Both the position numbers and the translations under genes were made by a program. Below the pieces are notes generated by a model. The model made no database searches and was not told where the DNA came from. It saw only the letters and a list, made by a program, of their open reading frames with translations. Positions 31,363 through 39,307 of a stretch of 64,000 bases of DNA are shown piece by piece. How positions within the stretch are numbered: the first letter of the stretch is position 1; every line of letters begins with the position of its first letter. The stretch spans positions 496,001 to 560,000 of the forward strand of contig NZ_OY764211.1 of the NCBI RefSeq assembly GCF_963668165.1. The letters are read 5' to 3'. Source of the stretch: Marispirochaeta sp. (GTDB lineage: Bacteria > Spirochaetota > Spirochaetia > JC444 > Marispirochaetaceae).

Positions 31363-32676
31363 CTAGAAATCCTGTACTTCTTTAACAGCACCTAGTAAAT
31401 AGAATGATCCCATTACCAGGATCGGCTCCCCCGGAGACGCACATTCCAGTGCCCGTTCTATCGCCTTGCCGGCTTCGGGAATCAGTTCAACCCCGGGATA
31501 CCTTTGGGAGACTGTCTTCGAGACCTTCTCCGGGCTGCTTACCCTGAAGGTTCCCGGTCTGGTTACGATTACCGCCGAAAGCCCTGCAGGCAGGGCAGCG
31601 GTGACGCCTTCTGTGTTTTTATCCTCGGCAATGGCAAAAACAAGGACCCCCCCGGAGGGGTACCTGGTCCGAAAGGTCTCTGCTGTTGCGGCAACTGAAT
31701 TTGGCGTATGAGCGCCATCATAAATCCAGTCCCGCCCCAAGTTGCGGACCACCTCGAAGCGTCCTGGAAGCCGGGCAGCCTCAATTCCCCGGATACAGGC
31801 ATTTGTATCAAGCTTGTAAGGTTTCTGAAGTGCCAGCTGGACCGCCATAGCGGCAGCGGAGGCGTTAATCCTCTGGTGAACTCCTGTAATACCGGGGTGT
31901 GCCTCTATTTTTACCCCCCCGGGAAGCTGAAAATCTACCCCTCCCTCCTTTGTTGCAGTGATATGTATGTCGGAGCTCCTGTACAGAGGGCTGTTACGGC
32001 GGCGGGCAATATCCGCCAGGACCGATACCGCTTCAGGATGGAGGTCTCCCAGCAGGACCGGAACGCGGGGTTTTATAATACCACCCTTTTCCGCGGCCAC
32101 CTCGGCGATACTGTTTCCCAGCAGGCGGGTATGCTCAAGTTCAATGGACGTTATTACAGAAACCTGGGGTATAACAATGTTGGTAGCGTCCAGGCGGCCG
32201 CCAAGGCCGGTCTCCAGCACGGCCCATTTGCAGCCAACTTTCCGGAAGGCAATAAAAGCGATCAGGGTCAGTAGTTCAAAGGTTGTGGGGTCTGTTTCGT
32301 CACCGAACCATCCAGGTCTGTAGGCTTTTCTGATGGAATTAATTACTTCGAGAAGCAGCTCTTCGGGAAGATACTCACCATCCAGCATAAATCGTTCACG
32401 GTAACTCAGCACGTGGGGAGACGCGTATACCCCGGTTCTGAATCCTGCTGCTGTAAGAATGGAACCGGCAAAGGCGCAGGTTGAACCTTTCCCCTTGGAT
32501 CCTGCGACGTGAATAATGGAAAAGGAGTTTTGCGGGTCACCAAACTCCCGGGCCAGCATCTTCATGCGGTCCAGCCGGAAGGGACGCAGATTGTCGGCAG
32601 CGCGGCGCTCAAAATTGGTGAAGCTCTCTATCCAGGCAAAGGCTTCAGCAAGGGCTGGGGGAAGGGGCTCCTTCAT
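31363..32676 (-). CDS. folC: folylpolyglutamate synthase / dihydrofolate synthase
   Basis: A Mur-ligase-like ATP enzyme that adds glutamate to dihydropteroate and folates. It has 437 residues. Features: HVAGSKGKGSTCAFAGSILTAAGFRTGVYASPHV, the ETGLGGRLDATN motif, TSIELEHTRLLG and DGAHTPNSVAATAETF. It overlaps hisD by 4 bases (ATGA). Divergent from these genes, folP begins about 70 bases beyond hisD, so both folate steps are placed in this region. Confidence 0.95.
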   Translation of the reverse strand: MKEPLPPALAEAFAWIESFTNFERRAADNLRPFRLDRMKMLAREFGDPQNSFSIIHVAGSKGKGSTCAFAGSILTAAGFRTGVYASPHVLSYRERFMLDGEYLPEELLLEVINSIRKAYRPGWFGDETDPTTFELLTLIAFIAFRKVGCKWAVLETGLGGRLDATNIVIPQVSVITSIELEHTRLLGNSIAEVAAEKGGIIKPRVPVLLGDLHPEAVSVLADIARRRNSPLYRSSDIHITATKEGGVDFQLPGGVKIEAHPGITGVHQRINASAAAMAVQLALQKPYKLDTNACIRGIEAARLPGRFEVVRNLGRDWIYDGAHTPNSVAATAETFRTRYPSGGVLVFAIAEDKNTEGVTAALPAGLSAVIVTRPGTFRVSSPEKVSKTVSQRYPGVELIPEAGKAIERALECASPGEPILVMGSFYLLGAVKEVQDF

Positions 32677-33971
32677 CGTCTTTTTAATACCGCGTTCTTA
32701 TGAGCCGGAAATCCCTCATACTCTGCCAGGACTTCCACATGCTCTGACAACAGGGCATTACCGGCCCTGGTGGCGTAGATGACGGAAGAATATTTCATGA
32801 AATCCCGCACGGAAACCGGGGAATAGGTGCGTGCACGCCCTCCTGTAGGCAGGACCGCGTTGGCCCCTATCGCGTAGTTCGCGGCAGAGAAGGGAGTATT
32901 GCTTCCCAGGATAATCTCTCCTGCGTTACGTATAAGAGGCAATACGTCAAAGGGGTCGTGGCACTGCACCTGGAGATGCTCCGGAGCATAGAGATTGATG
33001 ATCTCCGCGGCCTCCTCGATTGAGCCGGCGGTAATAACAGCGCCGTAACCGGAAAATACAGCATGAACAAAGTCCTTCCTCGGCTGTGGCAGCTTTTCTA
33101 TTTCAGCTGATAGATGCTCGGCGGCTCTGGCCGCCAGGGCCTCATCGGTACAAACGAGAATTGCAGAACTGTCGGCGCCGTGCTCAGCTTCGGTCAGAAG
33201 ATCGATGGCGAGCAGGTACGGGTCGGCTTTGGCATCCGCGAGAATCGCTGATTCCGAGGGACCAGCGGGAAGACCGATATCCACACTGTCAGACAAAAGT
33301 CGTTTTGCTGCAGCTACGTACATGCTTCCGGGGCCGATTATCTTGTCGACAGGGCTCACCGATTCTGTTCCCAGGGCCATGGCGGCTATCCCGTGGGCCC
33401 CGCCGAAGCGGTATATCTCTTCTACGCCGCAGATCTCCGCGGTGTAGAGGCAGGCGGGATCAATGCCGCCATCCCGGTCAGGTGGTGTCAGCACTGCAAT
33501 CCGAGGCACTCCCGCTATTGTCGCAGGCACGGCAAGCATGTAGAGCATTGAGGGAAAGCTTCCTCTGCCTCTGGGAATATAGATGGCCGCAGAATCGATC
33601 GGGGTGGCTCGTTCCCCGGCATAGACACCGGGGCGTATCTCCATCATTTCTATGGACCTGGGGAGCTGCGCCTCGTGATAGATACGGACATTCTCGATGG
33701 AAAAGAGCAGGGCGTCCTTGACCTCGTCGGAGACAACCTGCCTGGCCCGGTCGAATTCATCCTCGCTTACCCGAAGAGGATGAAGATTGAGGTCGACCTT
33801 GTCCAGTTCAAGACTCAGCTCTTTTAACGCAGCATCACCGGTGTCCTGTATGCGGCGAATGATTTCTTTTACTGTATCGCTGACCTCGCTGATGTTCAGC
33901 TCGGACCGCTGCAAGATGGTCTCTTTCTGCTTATTGCTCAAGTCGCGCCAGCGGCGCACGGGTATCTCCAT
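32673..33971 (-). CDS. hisD: histidinol dehydrogenase
   Basis: A zinc- and NAD-dependent enzyme for the last two steps of histidine synthesis, 432 residues. Features: YAGERATPIDSAAIYIPRGRGSFPS, DKIIGPGSMYVAAAKRLL, GLPAGPSESAILADAKADPYLLAIDLLTEAEHGADSS (catalytic His in EHG), YAPEHLQV and LPTGGRARTYSPVSVRDFMK. The ATG at 33971 has ggaggaag upstream. It leads the eight-gene minus-strand run hisD-folC-hisC-macro-NFACT-Memo-AMMECR1-pseudokinase, and its promoter region faces folP. Confidence 0.96.
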   Translation of the reverse strand: MEIPVRRWRDLSNKQKETILQRSELNISEVSDTVKEIIRRIQDTGDAALKELSLELDKVDLNLHPLRVSEDEFDRARQVVSDEVKDALLFSIENVRIYHEAQLPRSIEMMEIRPGVYAGERATPIDSAAIYIPRGRGSFPSMLYMLAVPATIAGVPRIAVLTPPDRDGGIDPACLYTAEICGVEEIYRFGGAHGIAAMALGTESVSPVDKIIGPGSMYVAAAKRLLSDSVDIGLPAGPSESAILADAKADPYLLAIDLLTEAEHGADSSAILVCTDEALAARAAEHLSAEIEKLPQPRKDFVHAVFSGYGAVITAGSIEEAAEIINLYAPEHLQVQCHDPFDVLPLIRNAGEIILGSNTPFSAANYAIGANAVLPTGGRARTYSPVSVRDFMKYSSVIYATRAGNALLSEHVEVLAEYEGFPAHKNAVLKRR

Positions 33972-34011
33972 CTCTTCCTCCGGATGTAACTGTAGTACAA
34001 GCCAATTCCTC

Positions 34012-34040
34012 TGGTCAATACAGAACCTTTTTCTTATAAT
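34012..34040 (+). promoter_or_regulatory. folP promoter (leaderless layout)
   Basis: TGGTCA (34012-34017), a 17-base spacer and a perfect TATAAT (34035-34040). The ATG at 34048 follows after 7 bases. Confidence 0.6.
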
Positions 34041-34047
34041 AGCGGTA

Positions 34048-34899
34048 ATGCGAATGTCAGATCATCCTGCGGATATCGATTTTTCAAGGTCTCCTCTGAT
34101 CATGGGGATAATTAATTGTACTCCAGACTCCTTTTATCCATCCTCTCGTGCATCTATTATGGCGGATGCCTCGCGTAAGGCCAGACAGCTCATAGAGGAA
34201 GGTGCCCATATTCTGGATCTTGGAGGCGAATCTTCCCGTCCAGGGGCCGAGTATGTGGACAAGGATGAAGAACTGCGCAGGGTCATACCGATTGTCGAGG
34301 AAATCCGCAAAAAGTCGGAAATTCCGATCAGTATCGATACGCGAAAAGCTGCCGTAGCCGTCGCCGCTTTCGAGGCCGGTGCGGATATAATAAACGATAT
34401 TTCGGCGCTGCAGGATGATGAAAAAATGGCAGAGACGGTTGCCTCTTACGGAGGATCAATTGTCCTGATGCATAAACGGGGGTCACCTAAGGATATGCAG
34501 CTGAAACCCCACTATGAGAATGTCATTGAAGAGGTTAAGGCGGAATTGCAGCAGGCGGTGGATACTGCTCTGCAGGCAGGTATCGACAGAAGCAAAATTA
34601 TCCTCGACCCGGGAATCGGGTTCGGCAAGCGGCATGAGGACAACCTGTCCCTGCTCCGGGATATTGAACAGCTTGCGGCCTTACAGTTTCCCGTTCTAAT
34701 CGGCCATTCCCGAAAATCTTTCCTGGAAAAAATCACCGGCCGTGTAGTAGATGAGCGCATCCATGCCAGTATTGCAGTAGGGGTCCTGGCTCATCTGAAG
34801 GGCGCAGCCATATTGAGGGTCCATGATGTCGCCGCTACCCTCGATGCTGTTATGGTTGTTCGGGCCATTGAGGGAGACAGCAGTTCATGGAATGGCTGA
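34048..34899 (+). CDS. folP: dihydropteroate synthase
   Basis: Condenses pterin pyrophosphate with p-aminobenzoate in folate synthesis; the sulfonamide target. It has 283 residues. Features: IMGIINCTPDSFYPSSR, GAHILDLGGESSRPGAEYV, ISIDTRKAAVAVAAFEAGADIINDISAL, VLMHKRGSPKDMQ, DPGIGFGKRHEDNLSLL and IGHSRKSFL; the final R-x-H motif appears as LRVHDV. An ATG at 34054 is also possible. It overlaps cdaA by 13 bases, a common folP-cdaA arrangement. Confidence 0.96.
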   Translation: MRMSDHPADIDFSRSPLIMGIINCTPDSFYPSSRASIMADASRKARQLIEEGAHILDLGGESSRPGAEYVDKDEELRRVIPIVEEIRKKSEIPISIDTRKAAVAVAAFEAGADIINDISALQDDEKMAETVASYGGSIVLMHKRGSPKDMQLKPHYENVIEEVKAELQQAVDTALQAGIDRSKIILDPGIGFGKRHEDNLSLLRDIEQLAALQFPVLIGHSRKSFLEKITGRVVDERIHASIAVGVLAHLKGAAILRVHDVAATLDAVMVVRAIEGDSSSWNG

Positions 34900-35690
34900 A
34901 CCAGATATGGCTCTTTCGGGATATTATCCGACCGCTTCTGGATATCCTGATTCTCTCTTTTATTATCTATCAGATTTACCAGATCCTGGTTCAGACCAGG
35001 GCGATTCAGTTGGTAAAGGGTGCATTCCTGATGACCCTGATCTACGTGCTTGCCTTCTTTCTGGAGCTTACCACCCTGTTGTGGATCATGAATGGTCTGG
35101 CAACGGTACTGGTAATCATAATCGCCATTGTGTTTCAGCCGGAGCTTCGCAATATTTTTACAACCATCGGCCGGGGTGAGTGGCTAAGGCTGCAGAATCG
35201 GGGCACTTCGTATCAGCTGGACAGTGTATTAAATGCGGTGGAGGTGCTGGCCGGACGGCAGCGGGGTGCGCTTATTGTGTTCAGCCTCAAGGTGGGATTA
35301 AAAAATATTATTGAAACCGGAACACGGCTGAATGCGGATATAAGCTCTTCCCTGATTCTGACAATCTTTGGCCATGATACGCCCCTGCACGACGGTGCCA
35401 TTGTCCTGCAGGGAGGAGACATTGTCTCCGCCGGCTGTTTTCTGCCCCTTTCAGAACAGTCGGACATACGCCGCAGTTTTGGTACACGCCACAGGGCCGC
35501 CCTGGGGCTTGCGGAAGAGACAGACGCGGTGGTGCTTATTGTCTCGGAAGAGACAGGAGCAGTATCGCTGGCTTATAATGCGAACCTTTACTACGATTTA
35601 ACAATTAACGAAGTACGTTTAACCTTGCGGCGTTTGCTAAACATTCATGAAGACGAACGGGAAGAAGAGGGGGCCGTGATTGAACATTAG
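34887..35690 (+). CDS. cdaA: diadenylate cyclase CdaA
   Basis: A membrane-bound enzyme making the second messenger c-di-AMP from two ATP. The 267-residue protein has three N-terminal membrane segments (PLLDILILSFIIYQIYQIL, GAFLMTLIYVLAFFLELTTLLWIM, LATVLVIIIAIVFQPELRNIF). A DAC domain follows with HDTPLHDGAIVLQGGDIVSAGCFLP (DGA motif) and GTRHRAALGLAEETDAVVLIVSEETG (RHR motif). Both catalytic motifs are intact. The start overlaps folP; the stop overlaps the CdaR-like gene, its usual regulator. Confidence 0.95.
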   Translation: MEWLNQIWLFRDIIRPLLDILILSFIIYQIYQILVQTRAIQLVKGAFLMTLIYVLAFFLELTTLLWIMNGLATVLVIIIAIVFQPELRNIFTTIGRGEWLRLQNRGTSYQLDSVLNAVEVLAGRQRGALIVFSLKVGLKNIIETGTRLNADISSSLILTIFGHDTPLHDGAIVLQGGDIVSAGCFLPLSEQSDIRRSFGTRHRAALGLAEETDAVVLIVSEETGAVSLAYNANLYYDLTINEVRLTLRRLLNIHEDEREEEGAVIEH

Positions 35691-36633
35691 ACAGTTGCTT
35701 GAACGCACAGCCCACAACTGGCCTGTAAAAGTGCTCTCCCTGACCCTTGCTGTGCTACTTTTTCTGTTTTACAGAATATCGAGTCTCGAAGAGCGGTTTT
35801 TCAGCGCACCCCTGGAGGTCCGGATCAACGAGAACTTTGTTCCCGCCGATCCATATCCGCGTAACGCCCGGGTTACTATCCGTGGCGACCGGGATGCGGT
35901 CTTTAACATTATCGAAGACGATATCCAGGTATTCGCCGATTTTTCCGACTTCAAGCGGGAAGGGATTTTCAAAGCCCCCCTGCAGTATCACAAACAGGGA
36001 AGCGCTCTTAGCGTGGATTATCTGGAGATTACTGTAGAGCCGGTAGAGGTGAAACTGGAGCTTGAAGAAAAGTCAGAGAAGGTCGTGGAGGTAGTTCCGA
36101 ATATAGTCGGCTATCCTGCCAGGGGCTATGAACTGGGACAGTACTTTGTTTCTCCAGAAAAACTGCGTATAGAAGGCCCCAGGAGCAGTGTGCAGGATAT
36201 CAGATCCATTATGACAGAGCCCATAGATCTTACCAATCTTCGCAGCTCCATTACTCTTAAAGTCGGATTTGAAACCGAGCCTGAAGACATGATCCGATTT
36301 CCAGATTATAAAGAGGTTGAGTTCCGGGGGATTATTCAGGAGACACGGCTTATCCGGACATTTGAAGGAATCGATTTGCTTCTGCTTGATCTGGATGAGG
36401 GGTTCACCATTAAATCGGATATTCCTGCAGGCAGCATCAAGTTCCAGGGAACCCAGCTCGTTCTGGAGGCCGTCAGTCCCGAGGATTTTGCTCTGGTTAT
36501 CGACGGCAGCCTTATCCGTTCTCCAGGGGTCTACCGCCTTCCCGTTGAAGCCGAAGTTCCGGGGGAAATCCTGATTTTGAATTATGAACCTGAAGAGATT
36601 ACCCTGACGGTGGAAGAGGCGGAAGGTTTATGA
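35680..36633 (+). CDS. cdaR: YbbR-domain protein (CdaR-like regulator)
   Basis: The 317-residue protein has one N-terminal membrane segment (VKVLSLTLAVLLFLFYRIS) and an extracytoplasmic part made of YbbR repeats (for example ITVEPVEVKLELEEKSEKVVEVVPNIVGYPARGYELG and YFVSPEKLRIEGPRSSVQDI). In other bacteria CdaR binds and modulates CdaA. The start is a TTG at 35680 inside the cdaA 3' end, with agaggggg upstream. The position directly after cdaA supports the regulator role. Confidence 0.88.
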   Translation: MNIRQLLERTAHNWPVKVLSLTLAVLLFLFYRISSLEERFFSAPLEVRINENFVPADPYPRNARVTIRGDRDAVFNIIEDDIQVFADFSDFKREGIFKAPLQYHKQGSALSVDYLEITVEPVEVKLELEEKSEKVVEVVPNIVGYPARGYELGQYFVSPEKLRIEGPRSSVQDIRSIMTEPIDLTNLRSSITLKVGFETEPEDMIRFPDYKEVEFRGIIQETRLIRTFEGIDLLLLDLDEGFTIKSDIPAGSIKFQGTQLVLEAVSPEDFALVIDGSLIRSPGVYRLPVEAEVPGEILILNYEPEEITLTVEEAEGL

Positions 36634-37010
36634 TACTGGGTATTGGAATAGACATTGTGCATGTAACCCGCATGGCACATTGGCTGGAAACTCCGGAACT
36701 TATGGACCGATTTTTTCACCCGTCGGAAATTGACGACGCACTGCGGCGCGGCAAGTCAGCGGCTCTCTCCCTGGCTGCCCGCTTTGCCGCCAAGGAGGCC
36801 TTCGGTAAGGCCCTGGGGACCGGTTTGCACGGTTTGATCCTGAAAGAGATCCGGGTAAAAAACAACCGCTTTGGAAAACCTGACATTGAACTCCTGGGTA
36901 TGGCAAAAAAAGCATTATCCGATTTTGGCGGTACACGCGTGCATCTTACCATGACCCATGAACGGGATAACGCGGTTGCCATGGTAGTTCTTGAAGGAGA
37001 GGGGCAATGA
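36630..37010 (+). CDS. acpS: holo-[acyl-carrier-protein] synthase
   Basis: Transfers the 4'-phosphopantetheine arm from CoA to acyl carrier protein. The 126-residue protein has the family start ILGIGIDIVHVTRMAHWLE with the Mg-binding Asp, SLAARFAAKEAFGKALGTG, and THERDNAVAMVVLE at the end. It is coupled to the YbbR gene by a 4-base ATGA overlap and to the DUF2225 gene by another. Confidence 0.95.
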   Translation: MILGIGIDIVHVTRMAHWLETPELMDRFFHPSEIDDALRRGKSAALSLAARFAAKEAFGKALGTGLHGLILKEIRVKNNRFGKPDIELLGMAKKALSDFGGTRVHLTMTHERDNAVAMVVLEGEGQ

Positions 37011-37858
37011 ACAAAATCACTTTTTTTTCCAAGAAGCCGTTGGCCTGTCCGGTATGCAATGCCAGTTTTCACCGGGAAGAGATGCTCACAGGGAGCGGGC
37101 GTTTGATTGCCGGAAACCTTACCGAAGAGCTGCGGCGGCTCTATGAGGTAAACAAGAAATACGGAGTCGTCCACCCATTGGTCTATCCGGTTACCGTATG
37201 CCCCTCGTGTTTTTATGCTGCCTTTTTCTCAGATTTCTCCGATGTTCCTCAGGACGCGATCCCTGAACTGAAAAAGAACGGCGAAAAACGCGTTTCTGTA
37301 ATACGGCCGATTTTCCCGGAACTGGAATTCCGTGAACCCAGGGGGCTTAAGGAAGGGGTGGCCTCCTATTACTTTGCACTGATGTGCTACGATTTTTTCC
37401 CGAAGTTCGCAGCTCCGACGATTAAACAGGGATTAGCGTCATTGCGGGCGGCGTGGCTCTGTAATGATCTGCATGCGGCAATGCCGAACGAAAATTTTGA
37501 TTACATGGCCCGGTTGTTTTATCGAAAGGCCCGGTTTTTTTATACTCTCGCGGTTGAGTACGAATCTGATGGTACAGAAAGTCTGGGAAATGCCGGCAAT
37601 CTGGGACCGGATCTGGACAAGAACTACGGTTACGACGGTGTCCTCTATTTGGCCAGTTATCTCGAATTCAAATTCGGTCCACAGGAAGATCCGGAAAAAC
37701 GGGAAAAGTCCCTCTTGTTGGCGAAACGCATTGTGGCCAGGATATTCGGTATGGGAAAAGCCACAAAGAGTAAACCCGAGGCAATATTAAACTGCTCCCG
37801 GAATCTGTTTGATGCAATAAACAACGCGTTAAGGGAGTTCGGGGGAGCTGATGCCTAG
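37007..37858 (+). CDS. DUF2225 family protein
   Basis: The 283-residue protein of the DUF2225 family is common in spirochaetes and Firmicutes. Near the N-terminus are four cysteines in two pairs (ACPVCNASFHRE and TVCPSCFYAAFFSDF) that probably bind zinc. The rest is helical with TPR-like segments (FYRKARFFYTLAVEYE ... YLASYLEFKFGPQ) ending in RNLFDAINNALREFGG. No signal peptide, so cytoplasmic. Function unknown. It overlaps acpS by 4 bases and truA by 8. Confidence 0.85.
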   Translation: MNKITFFSKKPLACPVCNASFHREEMLTGSGRLIAGNLTEELRRLYEVNKKYGVVHPLVYPVTVCPSCFYAAFFSDFSDVPQDAIPELKKNGEKRVSVIRPIFPELEFREPRGLKEGVASYYFALMCYDFFPKFAAPTIKQGLASLRAAWLCNDLHAAMPNENFDYMARLFYRKARFFYTLAVEYESDGTESLGNAGNLGPDLDKNYGYDGVLYLASYLEFKFGPQEDPEKREKSLLLAKRIVARIFGMGKATKSKPEAILNCSRNLFDAINNALREFGGADA

Positions 37859-38603
37859 GATCCGGCTGGATTTAAGCTATGACGGAACCATGTTTTGCGG
37901 ATGGCAGCTGCAGAAGACAGACCCTTCTGTGCAGGGAGCTCTGGAGACGGCCCTGGAAACTCTAACCGGAACAATGACTCGGGTTATCGGTTCCGGCAGA
38001 ACTGATTCAGGGGTCCATGCCCTGAATCAGACAGCTCACTTCGATTCTGATGCGTCGATTCCGCCGGAAAAATATTCCCTGGCCTTAAACAGTATTCTGC
38101 CGCCGGGTGTACGGATTTACAGAAGTCTTGCTGTCGGGGAAGATTTCCATGCCCGATTCAGTGCTCGTAAACGAACTTATCGTTATTACATTAAACCGGG
38201 GCCGAAAACCTCTCCTTTTTGCGAAAGCAGGGTGTACCGGATTCGCCGCTATCCGGACATTCTGCAACTGAACACTCTGGCGTCCGCTCTGATAGGTACT
38301 CATGATTTTACAACCTTTACCGCAGCCGGAGATGCATCGGATTCAAGAGTCAGGAAAATAGTGGCCGCCAGTTTTTTTCCGAAAGGCGGGCTCCTGGTTT
38401 TTCAAATAAGCGGAAACGCTTTTCTTTGGCGTATGGTGCGCTCCATCGTTGGAACACTTCTCGATCTTGAGCAGAAGGGGGAAGAGCCGCAGATGCTGGA
38501 AAAGATTATTTCTGCCCGTGACCGTAATTTCGCCGGACCGACAGCACCAGCCCAAGGACTCTATCTTTACAAGGTATATTATAATGAACCGTATTCTGAC
38601 TAA
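37851..38603 (+). CDS. truA: tRNA pseudouridine(38-40) synthase TruA
   Basis: The 250-residue pseudouridine synthase acts on the anticodon arm. Motifs: LDLSYDGTMFCGWQLQKTDPSVQGALETAL, the catalytic-Asp motif GSGRTDSGVHALNQTAHF, FSARKRTYRYYI and FLWRMVRSIVGTLLDLEQKG. The start overlaps the DUF2225 stop by 8 bases with a gggggag-type ribosome-binding site inside the upstream gene. Next is the uracil-DNA glycosylase gene, which overlaps truA by 20 bases in another frame. Confidence 0.95.
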   Translation: MPRIRLDLSYDGTMFCGWQLQKTDPSVQGALETALETLTGTMTRVIGSGRTDSGVHALNQTAHFDSDASIPPEKYSLALNSILPPGVRIYRSLAVGEDFHARFSARKRTYRYYIKPGPKTSPFCESRVYRIRRYPDILQLNTLASALIGTHDFTTFTAAGDASDSRVRKIVAASFFPKGGLLVFQISGNAFLWRMVRSIVGTLLDLEQKGEEPQMLEKIISARDRNFAGPTAPAQGLYLYKVYYNEPYSD

Positions 38604-39288
38604 GTACCGCGATATCCTCAACGATTTTGAAGATCTGCACACCGGCACTTACCGCCGTGACCATGGAACAATATCGGGAAACCTGCAACTTGAGGGAGAT
38701 AAAGCAGGGCAGAAAGCCGAAAAAGATATAGGCAGCTATACCCTGGATGAGCTTGCCGAAATAATTCGCAGCTGCAAGGCTTGTCCGCTGGGATCTCTGC
38801 GGAAAAATGCCGTACCTGGTGAAGGCAGTAGAAAGCCGGAAGTTATGATCATAGGTGAAGCGCCCGGCGGGCAGGAAGATTTAAGCGGAACCCCCTTTGT
38901 CGGAGCTGCCGGTCAATATCTGGACAAATGGCTCGATGCGGTCAATCTTTCCAGGGAAGATAATGCCTTTATTGCGAATGTCATTAAATGCCGCCCTCCG
39001 AATAACCGCGATCCTGAAGAAGCGGAAATGAAAAATTGCTTTCCTTACCTGCTTGCCCAGATCGACCTTTTGCAGCCCCGGGCAATACTCTGTTTAGGGC
39101 GCTTTGCCGGTAGAAAAATCACCGGTATGGAGACAAGCCTGCGAATAATGCGGGAATCTACCCACAGCTTCAAGGGAGTTCCTGTTGTAGTTACGTATCA
39201 TCCCAGTGCCGTACTGCGGAACCCGGAACTGCGTCGCCCGGTGTGGGACGATCTTCGGCGCCTCGCCGGCATTCTTGGTACCGGCTGA
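38584..39288 (+). CDS. uracil-DNA glycosylase, family 4-like (iron-sulfur)
   Basis: Removes uracil from DNA. The 234-residue protein has the family 4 pattern: CKACPLGSLRKNAVPGEG, VMIIGEAPGGQEDLSGTPFVGAAGQYLDKWL (active-site GEAPG), ANVIKCRPPNNRDPEEAEMKNCFPYL and VVTYHPSAVLRNP. The four Cys that hold the 4Fe-4S cluster (CKAC, IKC, NC) are present. An N-terminal 50-residue lead is variable in the family. The start at 38584 lies within truA, ahead of the truA stop. Confidence 0.92.
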   Translation: MNRILTKYRDILNDFEDLHTGTYRRDHGTISGNLQLEGDKAGQKAEKDIGSYTLDELAEIIRSCKACPLGSLRKNAVPGEGSRKPEVMIIGEAPGGQEDLSGTPFVGAAGQYLDKWLDAVNLSREDNAFIANVIKCRPPNNRDPEEAEMKNCFPYLLAQIDLLQPRAILCLGRFAGRKITGMETSLRIMRESTHSFKGVPVVVTYHPSAVLRNPELRRPVWDDLRRLAGILGTG

Positions 39289-39307
39289 TCAGGGAACGGT
39301 TTTAACA

